Assembly (NCBI GenBank): GCA_963556495.2
Contig: OY747715.1
Coordinates: forward strand, 7,501-71,500
DNA: 64,000 nt
DNA from: Valencia hispanica
Taxonomy: Eukaryota > Chordata > Actinopteri > Cyprinodontiformes > Valenciidae
Direction of reading: 5' to 3'
Position numbers and translations under genes: made by a program. Every line of letters starts with the position of its first letter. Positions within the stretch are counted from its first letter, which is position 1. The notes below the pieces were generated by a model, which was given only the letters and a program-made list of their open reading frames with translations, made no database searches and was not told where the DNA came from. Of this stretch, positions 46,845 to 55,722 are shown piece by piece.

Positions 46845-47735
46845 TTACCATTCCTGCAGACTGAATCACATGTGATGCATGTTGTCTGAACATCCATAAT
46901 TTCACCCTAAAATGTACCATTTCTGCAGACTGAATCACATGTGATGCATCTTGTCTGAATATCCATAATCTCACACTAAAATGTACCATTTCTGCAGACT
47001 GAATCACATGTGATGCATGTTGTCTGAACATCCATAATTTCACCTTAAAATAAACAATTTCTGCAGACTGAATCACATGTGATGCATGTTGTCTGAACAT
47101 CCATAATTTCACCCTAAAATGTACCATTTCTGCAGACTGAATCACATCTGATGCATGTTGTCTGAACATCCATAATTTCACCCTAAAATGTACCATTTCT
47201 GCAGACTGAATCACATCTGATGCATGTTGTCTGAACATCCATAATTTCACCCTAAAATGTACCATTTCTGCAGACTGAATCACATGTGATGCATCTTGTC
47301 TGAATATCCATAATCTCACACTAAAATGTACCATTTCTGCAGACTGAATCACATGTGATGCATGTTGTCTGAACATCCATAATTTCACCTTAAAATAAAC
47401 AATTTCTGCAGACTGAATCACATGTGATGCATGTTGTCTGAATATCCATAATCTCACACTAAAATGTACCATTTCTGCAGACTGAATCACATGTGATGCA
47501 TCTTGTCTGAATATCCATAATCTCACACTAAAATGTACCATTTCTGCAGACTGAATCACATGTGATGCATGTTGTCTGAATATCCATAAGTTCACCTTAA
47601 AATAAACAATTTCTGCAGACTGAATCACATGTGATGCATGTTGTCTGAACATCCATAATTTCACCTTAAAATAAACAACTCCTGCAGACTGAATCACATC
47701 TGATGCATGTTGTCTGAACATCCATAATCTCACCT
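46845..47735. repeat. 69-bp tandem array (about 13 copies)
   Basis: The monomer contains CTGCAGACTGAATCACATGT, GATGCATGTTGTCTGAACAT and CCATAATTTCACC. Since 69 is divisible by 3, the minus strand stays open for 318 codons with a 23-residue period, which is a consequence of the repeat. Two alternating endings (AAAATGTACCATTT and AAAATAAACAATTT) suggest dimeric or mixed amplification. Single monomers occur at 37043 and 44533. Confidence 0.93.
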
Positions 47736-47779
47736 TTAAATTCGCCTCTATTAATGATGAAAAATGATGAAATTTTCAC

Positions 47780-47862
47780 TATCTGCCAGTCCCATTGGTT
47801 TCTATGGGACGACGTTTACGGCCCGTAACTCCCGAACCGTACGTCGTAGAGACTTGCAACCA
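47780..47862. repeat. Isolated fragment related to subtelomeric family A
   Basis: CGTAACTCCCGAACCGTACG and then TCGTAGAGACTTGCAACCAA match family A near 373-412 exactly. Just before it, CCATTGGTTTCTATGG is the exact reverse complement of family A's CCATAGAAACCAATGG, while the flanks run in the same direction. The fragment is cut by the start of the truncated Penelope-like copy. Confidence 0.8.
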
Positions 47863-48369
47863 ATGCTAAGGTGAAACCCCTGAAAAATCCAAAGGTCAAA
47901 GGTCAAAGTGACTTCTTTAAACAGCTACACTGGGTACAAAACAAAGTTGACAATACGGTCTACCAAACAGACCAATCAGGAAATCCAAAATCTAAAAACT
48001 GTGTTTATTTGATTAGGTGCAAAATTTGTCACATCTACTATGTTGGGGAAACCAAAAACAGCATTTTGACCCGCTTCACCCAACATAGATATAACATTTT
48101 AAAAAGAAAGGAAACACAGGTACCCTTAGTGCAGCACTTTATTGAACATGGCTGGGAAGCGCTGACGGCCACTGTGTTGCAGTGCAACCCAAACTGGTCC
48201 ACAGCGCAGAGGAGGAGAGCCGAGAGGACTTGGATCCACAGACTGGAGACAGTGACTCCTAGGGGCCTGAACGAGAGGTAGAGTTACACTGGTGGACTAC
48301 ATGCAGGAGAGCCCGTGCACAAAGGTCCTGCCGCCTTCGGCGACAGGACCTTTTATTTCAAAATCCCTA
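47863..48369 (+). mobile_element. 5'-truncated Penelope-like element copy
   Basis: This copy matches 53821-54327 of the intact element without gaps. Only two substitutions were noticed by eye, both near the left end (47899 region and 47955 region). It contains the GIY-YIG endonuclease part of ORF2 (47871-48281, ending at the same stop) and the 3' hairpin (48321-48352) with its GTGCAC box (48315-48320). It ends at ...AAAATCCCTA, the same final bases as the intact copy. 5' truncation with a fixed 3' end is typical of target-primed reverse transcription. The near identity suggests recent activity. Confidence 0.92.
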
Positions 48370-48579
48370 GCCAGCCTGTTGCCTCCAGCCCTTGGTCCAC
48401 CGTCGCTCTGCCCTCTCTGAAGGCTTCTGGCTTCACCCCTGTGTAATTTACAACACCATAAGTGAATACATGTTCTAGCATGATTTGTAAATGACAGTAA
48501 TGAAGATCACTTACCTGATGATGCTCCACTGGTTTTCCAATGTCCTGAATCTGTGTTTTTATTTTTGTTTACATATCAG
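48370..48579. other. Spacer after the truncated copy
   Basis: Unique sequence, no feature recognised. It ends in a polypyrimidine acceptor-like tract TTTACATATCAG. Confidence 0.4.
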
Positions 48580-48750
48580 GGAGATCACTTGCCATGTTTC
48601 CTAAAATCAAAAAAATATCTGTGGGATCGTCAAGCACTTGAGAAGTGTACTGGAGACACTTCCTGTTCTCATCATGCTCACATCTACCTGCTACATGAAT
48701 ATTCCTTGTCCAAAGGCTTCTGTGAATATGTGAGACCTATTGGATTCTAA
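48580..48750 (+). CDS. Possible terminal exon, unrecognised
   Basis: After the acceptor-like TTTATTTTTGTTTACATATCAG the frame reads GDHLPCFLKSKKYLWDRQAL, then EKCTGDTSCSHHAHIYLLHE and YSLSKGFCEYVRPIGF to a stop. The composition is protein-like, with four Cys and several His. No domain is recognised and no upstream exon is seen. It could be chance or a captured exon. Confidence 0.25.
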   Translation, partial: GDHLPCFLKSKKYLWDRQALEKCTGDTSCSHHAHIYLLHEYSLSKGFCEYVRPIGF

Positions 48751-49717
48751 TGGCAGGACTTCATGTAACCCTTTTACTCCGCTTCAATCCATTCCCTTAT
48801 TCCAACCTTGGTGTTGGTTTGGTATATAATTTTTTATCTTTTATATTTATTGCCCCACCCCTGAGGGGTCTGCTCCTAACCCTAAAGCCCCTAAACTTGG
48901 TGCCTAACCCTAAGTCACTGCCCCCTGAACAGTCTCTCGTTTTATTCTTTTTATGCCAATTCATTGGCTCCTCCATTCTGTTGTCCACTAACCTCAACTT
49001 CACAGAACCCTCCAGTAAGATTTACACAAGTGATTCTCTATTAAATAAGCATCAGTGTCATTTCATATACCTTTTTTGTGGCCCCGGTTACCCGATTCAG
49101 GGACCTGATTCTACAGGTCAACAGGTCAAAACGGCTTGATCTGTTGAATTCTGTAAAATAAAAATGGAGGTTGTAATGATTTTTTTGCCCAGCAGATGGC
49201 AGCATTGGACTATTCCAGAACAATTGACAAAGCGTTTTACCTACCTTTACACCAAATGGACCTGTAAAAAGCTTTATTTATTTTAACCCATTTTACACCT
49301 TGTCTCTCCAAAACATATTCATTAGAACACTGTGCATCAAATATATTTCTTTTTACCATTTTTCTGATATTTTTAAGGTAAAATGTTTCACAAACCTGTT
49401 ATCAGAAAACTGACAAGTGAATGTAAATAGTTCATCCTGGATTCATTGTTTACATGTCTGCAAATATACATATCTGGTTTGTTGAATGTGCCAGGCGCTC
49501 AGTTGGACACTAGGGGGAGTATGGCCCGGAACTGTGGACTGACCGGCCACTCCCTATGTGCCCCAGATTGGCTCATTTCAAATCTACGTCAGGACGCTCA
49601 CCTGTGATCTTGGCCAATCAGCACCCACTAACTGTTGCAGCGCTAGGTTTGAATCTGCTTGAACGCTCATTCAGCTGCTTTGAAGCTCGCCCGAGAACAG
49701 CAGATCTGATCCGCTCC
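48751..49717. other. Region upstream of the intact Penelope-like element
   Basis: Telomere-like words (CCTAACCCTAAAGCCCCTAAA) occur at about 48876-48912. From about 49490 the sequence is GC-richer, with CCAAT-type words (GATTGGCTC, GGCCAATCAG) at 49566 and 49613 that could serve as a TATA-less promoter. The left boundary of the element is not determined; a related second 5' end for comparison is too diverged. Confidence 0.45.
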
Positions 49718-49780
49718 AGCAAGCTTTTTGCCTGATGAAGACTCGTTCAGGAGTCGAAACGTCGCGTCTGTAAGCTTGCT
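49718..49780 (+). ncRNA. Hammerhead-ribozyme-like motif 4
   Basis: AGCAAGCTT (49718-49726) and AAGCTTGCT (49772-49780) form a perfect 9-bp outer stem. Inside lie CTGATGA (49732-49738), A, stem GACTC/GAGTC with loop GTTCAG, GAAA (49756-49759), then CG-TCG-CG as a tiny stem III and TC at the expected cleavage position. This fits a type I hammerhead with a minimal stem III, as reported for Penelope-like elements. The base of the outer stem has unpaired bases, and one extra A precedes stem II. Confidence 0.65.
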
Positions 49781-49959
49781 GTACTTGTAAAAAGTTGATC
49801 ATTATTATTTTTTATTTTCTAATAAAGTGCCAGTTGGCAAAAAGTTTAAGTTGCGGTTCTACTCCGTTTTTTATTTAAAAAATTTTTTTTTGTAATCTAC
49901 TAGTCAGTTAGCTGCACAGTTAGTCAGAAAGCACTCTTTTATCACCGTTCTGCACCGAC

Positions 49960-52014
49960 ATGGCTTGGGATCCCTACGCCGAGCAGGAGGAAGGTTGGAC
50001 CCGAGTGCAGTACCGCAGAGGCCGACAGCGTAACGGCCCGCCTAACCGAGGGGCACAGAGACGCTATCAGCCTTCGCCGTACCCGCAGAGACGGAGGTCC
50101 TACGCATCGGTCACCAGATTCAGACCAACAAACTCCTGGAAGCCTCCAACAAACGGGAGCCGCAACAGGGGCTTCAACGGACCACGTCACCGGCCGCAGC
50201 GCAACCATCGCCCCGATCGCCGAGCTACGAGCTGGAACCGAGCAGAGGCACAACCACGGAGACGGCAGCCGCAGCAGCGGCGGCAGCCGCAGCAGCGGCG
50301 GCAACCGCAGCGTCATGCGCCCCAGAGCGCACACGACTCCGACCGCACCCATGAGCCACCACGATCTGACGATCCGGACTTTACTACTAAGGTCAGAACT
50401 ATGCATAGGCTACTTAAAGCTGCACATCACTTAAAGAACGTTTCTGACATTAACAATGACCCACCGGCCATCCAGCGCATAGCTGCTCATTTAGCCACTG
50501 TAATCAAACCTGCCATCCCTACCATCAGAACTCTAGATCTAATTGATGGCAATGCTAGATCCTGGGCTTTTAATACAGTGACTATTCTGAGACAGCACTA
50601 TCAGGATGAGATGATGGCAGACAAACTGAGATTAAGAACCCTGGGGGGAGATCTGTTGGCTCCTTTAGAGATGGCTGTGAAATGGGCCAAACGCAACCTA
50701 GGAAAAAGATTTAGAATAGAGACCACTGATGAGGTGCAGGTTTACCTGAGCACAGAGGAAGAAAAGCAAGAAAACTGCACAGCTCTTTCACCGGTACCAT
50801 CATCATCATCCTCCTCCACTTCCTCTCAACACTCCACGGCTACGCCTCCTGCACAAACCCACCTGGTTGCAAACAGCGAGGAGGAACCAGAGAGATCATT
50901 CGGCATCAGTGATGTGTCCTCTACTCCACAAAGACCACAGCCCAGGACCTGCTTTCCTCCACCTTCATCGCCACGTCCACCTGTCATGACCTCCACGGCA
51001 ACCATGACGGAGCCTGTCAGAAGCGGTTGGTCTCCTTCACCAGCTGAGGAGGAGGACGACGACCTGGTCACCTCTGTTCCTCCCCTTGCACCAACTCCTG
51101 CTGACATCACACCACAGCTGGAGGCCGCTCCTCAACGCCAGCGGAGATCGGTCGGAGCCCCAAAGGAAAACGTCACACCGATGACGTCAGCTGCAGCAGC
51201 ACCTCTTCGACCACAGGTCGCCAGAGCAGCAGGGCCTGCCTCTTCAGAGGACGACATCCTTTTTATTACGGACCTGATTGAGGAGGAAAGGAGAAACTCT
51301 CCAGCTGCACCCTCGGAGACCTCCGGCTCTGCACCGCTGGAACCGAGACGATCGCAGAGGCTGAGGCTGGCACCTCTTCGCCGCAGAATGGAAATGAGCA
51401 CCCAGAGAAGGTTGACTTTTCATCCCAATCCGAGGCCACAGGTCACCCCCACGAGTACCACAGCGCCACCTCCTGTTCAGGTAAATGCCACGTTCAGACA
51501 CTTACGGATATTTAATAAAGCACGTGACTGGGCACTTAACCTGAACAAAAAATATGTTATTTTGGGTGATTCTAATGTGGCAAAATTTCCTGCTGTGAAC
51601 AACCCTGAGATCCAGGTGGACAGCTTCCCCGGAGCCAAATGGAGGCACATGACCACCTTGTTTCAGAAAGCAGCAGAAATGAGGTTTGTTGAGAGGCTGA
51701 TCCTCTCCTTTGGGATCAACAACAGGATCCAGAGGGACAAGAGATCCCTCATTAGGGAGATGATGGAAGCTCTCAAGGCTGCCAAAATAAAGTGTCCCAA
51801 CGCCGAGATCTTTGTCCCAGAGGTCAACTTCTCTCTCTCACTTCCACACAGAGAGCAGGTGATCCTTTCACATCTAAATGCTCATATCTCCCAGCTAAAC
51901 CGCTTCATTCCAGCCCTGGATGCCAGTGCTTTCACCGTCGGCAGGGACAAAGTCCACTGGACCCAATTCACCGCGGGACGCCTACTTCATCACTGGTGTG
52001 AGTGGCTAAAATAG
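49960..52014 (+). CDS. Penelope-like element ORF1 with SGNH-hydrolase-like C-terminus (684 aa)
   Basis: The start context is good (CGACATGG). Residues 1-130 are very basic and Gln/Arg-rich (QPQQRRQPQQRR), suiting nucleic-acid binding. About 145-265 is a predicted helical, low-Gly segment (TVTILRQHYQDEMMADKL). About 270-500 is Ser/Thr/Pro-rich and probably disordered. The C-terminus reads YVILGDSNVAKFP (Ser538), SFGINNR (Asn587) and DKVHWT (Asp663, His666). These correspond to SGNH/GDSL blocks I, III and V. SGNH domains are known in ORF1 of CR1-type LINEs and in giant bdelloid rotifer Penelope-like elements. I do not know of one in a vertebrate GIY-YIG Penelope-like element. Its substrate is unknown. 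Confidence 0.85.
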   Translation: MAWDPYAEQEEGWTRVQYRRGRQRNGPPNRGAQRRYQPSPYPQRRRSYASVTRFRPTNSWKPPTNGSRNRGFNGPRHRPQRNHRPDRRATSWNRAEAQPRRRQPQQRRQPQQRRQPQRHAPQSAHDSDRTHEPPRSDDPDFTTKVRTMHRLLKAAHHLKNVSDINNDPPAIQRIAAHLATVIKPAIPTIRTLDLIDGNARSWAFNTVTILRQHYQDEMMADKLRLRTLGGDLLAPLEMAVKWAKRNLGKRFRIETTDEVQVYLSTEEEKQENCTALSPVPSSSSSSTSSQHSTATPPAQTHLVANSEEEPERSFGISDVSSTPQRPQPRTCFPPPSSPRPPVMTSTATMTEPVRSGWSPSPAEEEDDDLVTSVPPLAPTPADITPQLEAAPQRQRRSVGAPKENVTPMTSAAAAPLRPQVARAAGPASSEDDILFITDLIEEERRNSPAAPSETSGSAPLEPRRSQRLRLAPLRRRMEMSTQRRLTFHPNPRPQVTPTSTTAPPPVQVNATFRHLRIFNKARDWALNLNKKYVILGDSNVAKFPAVNNPEIQVDSFPGAKWRHMTTLFQKAAEMRFVERLILSFGINNRIQRDKRSLIREMMEALKAAKIKCPNAEIFVPEVNFSLSLPHREQVILSHLNAHISQLNRFIPALDASAFTVGRDKVHWTQFTAGRLLHHWCEWLK
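52002..52014 (+). promoter_or_regulatory. ORF1/ORF2 13-nt overlap, candidate recoding site
   Basis: ORF2's frame opens right after TGA 51999-52001, and ORF1 stops at TAG 52012-52014. A -1 shift must therefore fall in this 13-nt window. It reads GTGGCTAAAATAG, in ORF1 codons TGG CTA AAA TAG. The A run lets a Lys tRNA re-pair at -1 just before the stop. It is not a classic X XXY YYZ heptamer. Stop-coupled reinitiation is an alternative. Confidence 0.45.
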
Positions 52015-54239
52015 ATTGCCCTGATAGCCTGCAGAGGCAGGAAGGGCACAAAAGCATTGTACATAATAATGTGTGTAACTTATCCAAGAATTTCCAACTT
52101 TCTGATGCACAGTGTTCACTCTTAAGCAGAGGTTTAACATTTATTCCATCCCAAATTAATAATTCCCAGCAGGATATGAGATCCCAAATCAGATATGATT
52201 TACAAAGGTATCACAGGAGAATTAAACTGGCCATTTACTTCAAAGAGGATGAAAACAGCTGCAATAATAAGACAGCCAAACCTTTTATCCCAGAGTCGGG
52301 GTGGACTCCCCCCATGGGCACCCTACCAACTGAGGTTGGCACATTAATCAAGAACGATTTGGATTATTTTGATAATAAATTTCATATTAGTAAATCCAGA
52401 CCTAACCTAAACATAGCAGAAACTAAGGCCTTAAAAAAGTTAACGGAAGATAAACATATCATTATTAAGCCAGCTGATAAGGGCAGCTCTATCGTCATCA
52501 TGGATAGAGAACAATATTTATGGGAAGGCAGAAGGCAATTATTTGATACCACATATTATAATAAATTAGACAAACCTATATTTCATGAGACTATCCCTCT
52601 GGTAAATAAAATCCTTGATGATTTACATCAGAAAAAATTTATTAATGCCAAACAACGAAATTATCTCAGAGGTTCCTCTGAACCAAGGGCCAGAAGATTT
52701 TATTTACTGCCCAAAATCCATAAGGAACCAGAGAAGTGGAGCAAACCACGGGAGATTCCTCCTGGGAGACCCATTGTCTCCGATTGTGGCAGCGAGACAT
52801 ATCGAACGGCCGAATTTATTGACTATTATATTAATCCATTATCCATATTACATGATAGCTACATTAAAGATACATATGATTTTGTGAATAAAATTAAACA
52901 GATTATCCTGCCAGAGCACTCTATCTTATTTACCATGGACATAGATAGTCTCTACACCAATATTGACATCACTGAAGGCATTAATGCCATTAAAAATATC
53001 TTTTATAAATTCCCTGACCATAAAAGACCGGACAAGGAGCTGCTCCAGCTACTTAATATTAACTTAAGAAGAAATGACTTTGAATTTGATGGCCAGTTCT
53101 TCCTCCAAATCAAAGGCACAGTGATGGGGAAGAAATTTGCCCCAGCCTATGCCAATATTTTCATGGCTCAATGGGAAACGGAAGCACTTAATAAATCCCC
53201 TAAAAAACCAATGTATTACTACAGGTACCTTGATGATATTTGGGGGGTCTGGACTCATTCGGAAGAGGATTTTCGGGCATTCCTCCACATATTGAACACA
53301 CACAATCCATCAATTAAGCTGAAGTCCACCACTGACGTTAGAGCTGTGGACTTCCTGGACACCACAACCTTTAAAGGCCCACATTTTGGCACTACACACA
53401 AGCTAGACGTTAAAGTCTTTTTTAAACCCACAGACACACATGCCCTACTCTTTAAAACTAGTTACCACCCAAAACACACGTACGCCGGCCTCGTTAAATC
53501 ACAACTCCTACGATTTCACAGAATCCGCACCCAAACCAATGATTTTGAAGAGGCCACCAGGGTGCTGTTTTCTGCTCTCTGCCGCAGAGGATATGCCAGA
53601 TCCTTTCTGAGAGCATGCAGGGCTTCCTTTCTAGAGTCCAGCCCCCTCGATACATCACCCATGCTGCCTCTCATTACCACCTACTCCACCTCAGCAGGAC
53701 GACTAATTTTTAATGTTAAACAAAACTTTTCCAAATTCCAATCTGAAACACCACTGCTACAAAATTACAAAATAATCGCGGCCTACAGAAAGAATAAAAA
53801 TTTGAAGGACTTTTTAGTTCATGCTAAGGTGAAACCCCTGAAAAATCCTAAGGTCAAAGGTCAAAGTGACTTCTTTAAACAGCTACACTGGGTACAAAAC
53901 AAAATTGACAATACGGTCTACCAAACAGACCAATCAGGAAATCCAAAATCTAAAAACTGTGTTTATTTGATTAGGTGCAAAATTTGTCACATCTACTATG
54001 TTGGGGAAACCAAAAACAGCATTTTGACCCGCTTCACCCAACATAGATATAACATTTTAAAAAGAAAGGAAACACAGGTACCCTTAGTGCAGCACTTTAT
54101 TGAACATGGCTGGGAAGCGCTGACGGCCACTGTGTTGCAGTGCAACCCAAACTGGTCCACAGCGCAGAGGAGGAGAGCCGAGAGGACTTGGATCCACAGA
54201 CTGGAGACAGTGACTCCTAGGGGCCTGAACGAGAGGTAG
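52002..54239 (+). CDS. Penelope-like ORF2: reverse transcriptase + GIY-YIG endonuclease (~745 aa)
   Basis: Residue numbers count from GTG 52002, the first codon after a TGA in this frame; the true start is unclear. Order: LSRGLTFIPS (N-terminal PLE motif), IIKPADKGSSIVIMD (about 154), RFYLLPKIHK (232), GRPIVS, TMDIDSLYTNI (about 311, motif A), IKGTVMGKKFAPAYANIFMA (motif B), YRYLDDIWG (about 407, catalytic YLDD), FLDTTTFK, KPTDTHALLF (thumb). The C-terminal endonuclease has NCVYLIRC, YYVGETKNS and ERTWIHRLETVTPRGLNE, i.e. the GIY-YIG, Arg and Glu motifs. All RT catalytic residues are present. The first in-frame ATG lies downstream of the conserved N-terminal motif. Translation therefore probably depends on ORF1, by frameshift or reinitiation. 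Confidence 0.93.
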   Translation: MAKIDCPDSLQRQEGHKSIVHNNVCNLSKNFQLSDAQCSLLSRGLTFIPSQINNSQQDMRSQIRYDLQRYHRRIKLAIYFKEDENSCNNKTAKPFIPESGWTPPMGTLPTEVGTLIKNDLDYFDNKFHISKSRPNLNIAETKALKKLTEDKHIIIKPADKGSSIVIMDREQYLWEGRRQLFDTTYYNKLDKPIFHETIPLVNKILDDLHQKKFINAKQRNYLRGSSEPRARRFYLLPKIHKEPEKWSKPREIPPGRPIVSDCGSETYRTAEFIDYYINPLSILHDSYIKDTYDFVNKIKQIILPEHSILFTMDIDSLYTNIDITEGINAIKNIFYKFPDHKRPDKELLQLLNINLRRNDFEFDGQFFLQIKGTVMGKKFAPAYANIFMAQWETEALNKSPKKPMYYYRYLDDIWGVWTHSEEDFRAFLHILNTHNPSIKLKSTTDVRAVDFLDTTTFKGPHFGTTHKLDVKVFFKPTDTHALLFKTSYHPKHTYAGLVKSQLLRFHRIRTQTNDFEEATRVLFSALCRRGYARSFLRACRASFLESSPLDTSPMLPLITTYSTSAGRLIFNVKQNFSKFQSETPLLQNYKIIAAYRKNKNLKDFLVHAKVKPLKNPKVKGQSDFFKQLHWVQNKIDNTVYQTDQSGNPKSKNCVYLIRCKICHIYYVGETKNSILTRFTQHRYNILKRKETQVPLVQHFIEHGWEALTATVLQCNPNWSTAQRRRAERTWIHRLETVTPRGLNER

Positions 54240-54272
54240 AGTTACACTGGTGGACTACATGCAGGAGAGCCC

Positions 54273-54327
54273 GTGCACAAAGGTCCTGCCGCCTTCGGCG
54301 ACAGGACCTTTTATTTCAAAATCCCTA
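54273..54327 (+). other. Conserved 3' end of the Penelope-like element
   Basis: The GTGCAC box (54273-54278) is followed by stem AAAGGTCCTG (54279-54288) pairing with CAGGACCTTT (54302-54311) around an inner CGCC-TTC-GGCG hairpin. Then comes TTATTTCAAAATCCCTA. The element ends here in both copies. It is probably the structure recognised by the reverse transcriptase or its 3' processing signal. Confidence 0.75.
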
Positions 54328-54486
54328 AACCTCAGGACCCCTCAGTAGAATCAGTTCATTGCCCTTTCTAATTCAATCTTCTACAATAAATCCTACCCTC
54401 ACCTATCCCTTTCATTTGAGGGGCCTTTAGCCCATGGCGGAGTATGGGGGGATGGAGAGCACACGGGACAGGAGCGGAGATGGCTA

Positions 54487-54550
54487 GTGCACAAAATTCT
54501 GTCGCCTACGGCGACAGAATTTTTATTTCTTGTTCCCTAACCCTAACCCT
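54487..54550 (+). other. 3' end of another Penelope-like element joined to telomeric repeat
   Basis: The GTGCAC box (54487-54492) is followed by a perfect 14-bp hairpin, AAAATTCTGTCGCC-TAC-GGCGACAGAATTTT (54493-54523). Then come TTATTTCTTGTT-type sequence and CCCTAACCCTAACCCT (54535-54550). Stem bases differ from the intact element's on both arms yet still pair, so the structure is conserved. The body of this second element is almost wholly absent (at most 54328-54486). Confidence 0.65.
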
Positions 54551-55722
54551 TCCCTTTTCAGAACCCCTATGCCTTAAAAAAGGGGGGAATTGGATTTGAT
54601 AGTAATAGGAACAGATTTTTAAGGGATTATGAAGAGAATTGTAACTTGCAAGTAATTGGGTTTCTTGTGATTCATAACTCTGTCATAAATTAATGAGGGT
54701 TTTTACTACCTGGACTTGACATCTGACTTCATATTCCATTTCGGTTCGGGGTCAGAGTTGTAGTACATATGTCTGGGAACTTTACAAAGTTTTAATTTGA
54801 TCTGAAAACCTTTAATTCTTGCTGGGAGTAGTTGATTCTTGGGATTTTTTACTCTCACAAGTTGGAATGGTTGGTTGTCTTTTTCTTGGCATGGATTTAG
54901 TACAGAGTGATTTGGAGACATTTACCTTAATTGTATTCTATCTTCAGTTGATGAGGTTTGGCTCATTAACCAGGTTGTGAGTTGTTTAGAATTGCTTTTG
55001 CACACAGTTGCATCAGGTTGATCTGAAACCATATTCCGAGGGTGTTGGTTTCACTTAATCACTTGTCATATTCATCCTATTCATCTTTTGTGAATTGCCT
55101 CACCTGTGTTTGAACATCAATGCTCTAATACCTAATTAGCTCAGCTCCCAAGGGTCACATGGGGAAGTTCTCACTGGAGGACCTTCTGAGGAGTGACCAC
55201 TCTCTCCTTTCTGAGGAAGGACTGATCGGTGGCTACGGGTCACTGGATGCTGGTGGAGGCTGACTTCACGGCAACAGACAACAAAACGGGAAGTGTACAC
55301 ATTTCAACATCTAGTGTTGATGTAATACCCTCTGAAGTGTACTGGAAGATGCTACATAATTTCTCCTTTGTTCTGTGTTTTATCTAGAGCATCCTGACCG
55401 ATGACGAGACCTGTGGATGGCCGCCTCTGGGGCGAGGGGCTGTTGAGATGACATTTTGCCCACAAGAAAATGGCGTAAGAAGACCCCGTGGGTTTTCGGT
55501 CTCAATGCACAGGAGTCTCAGCAAAGTCATCTGGAAGGATCTAATATTTGTCACTGTGAGCGAATTCCATGGCCAAACATGGCTCATGTCTGATTGTAAT
55601 TTATATTTTGAACATTGTCTTTTTTTTTTTGATCAACCTACCAATCTTTTAGGGAGATTTTTGATAGAACTTTGGAATTTTCCCTTTATATTTATGTTAT
55701 TAAGTTAATAAAAACAGGGAAT
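54551..55722. other. Unassigned stretch
   Basis: AT-rich sequence with no recognised gene. The section 55380-55600 is GC-richer, with CTGTGGATGGCCGCCTCTGG. A poly(T) run lies near 55620. I see no domain or transposon end I can support. Confidence 0.4.

Larger units (their letters stand above)
49718..54327 (+). mobile_element. Apparently intact Penelope-like retroelement, two ORFs
   Basis: In order: hammerhead-like motif 4, ORF1 (49960-52014) with a C-terminal SGNH-hydrolase-like domain, overlapping ORF2 (52002-54239) with reverse transcriptase plus GIY-YIG endonuclease, GTGCAC box (54273-54278), hairpin, and AAAATCCCTA at the 3' end. The 3' boundary is fixed by comparison with the truncated copy at 48369. 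The 5' boundary is unsure and may lie near 49490. Both frames are open end to end. Flanking target duplications are not obvious. A second, unrelated-sequence 3' end of the same design follows at 54487-54550. Confidence 0.85.

Noticed and set aside
46777..47733. 318-codon minus-strand frame in the 69-bp array
   Set aside because: The period is divisible by three, so openness is expected; there is no domain and no start or splice context.
49942..51501. Minus-strand frames antisense to PLE ORF1
   Set aside because: Shadows of the GC-rich, Arg/Pro-rich plus-strand coding sequence.
55215..55235. Fifth hammerhead-like core (CTGAGGAAGGACTG)
   Set aside because: No stem II partner and no GAAA at the required place.
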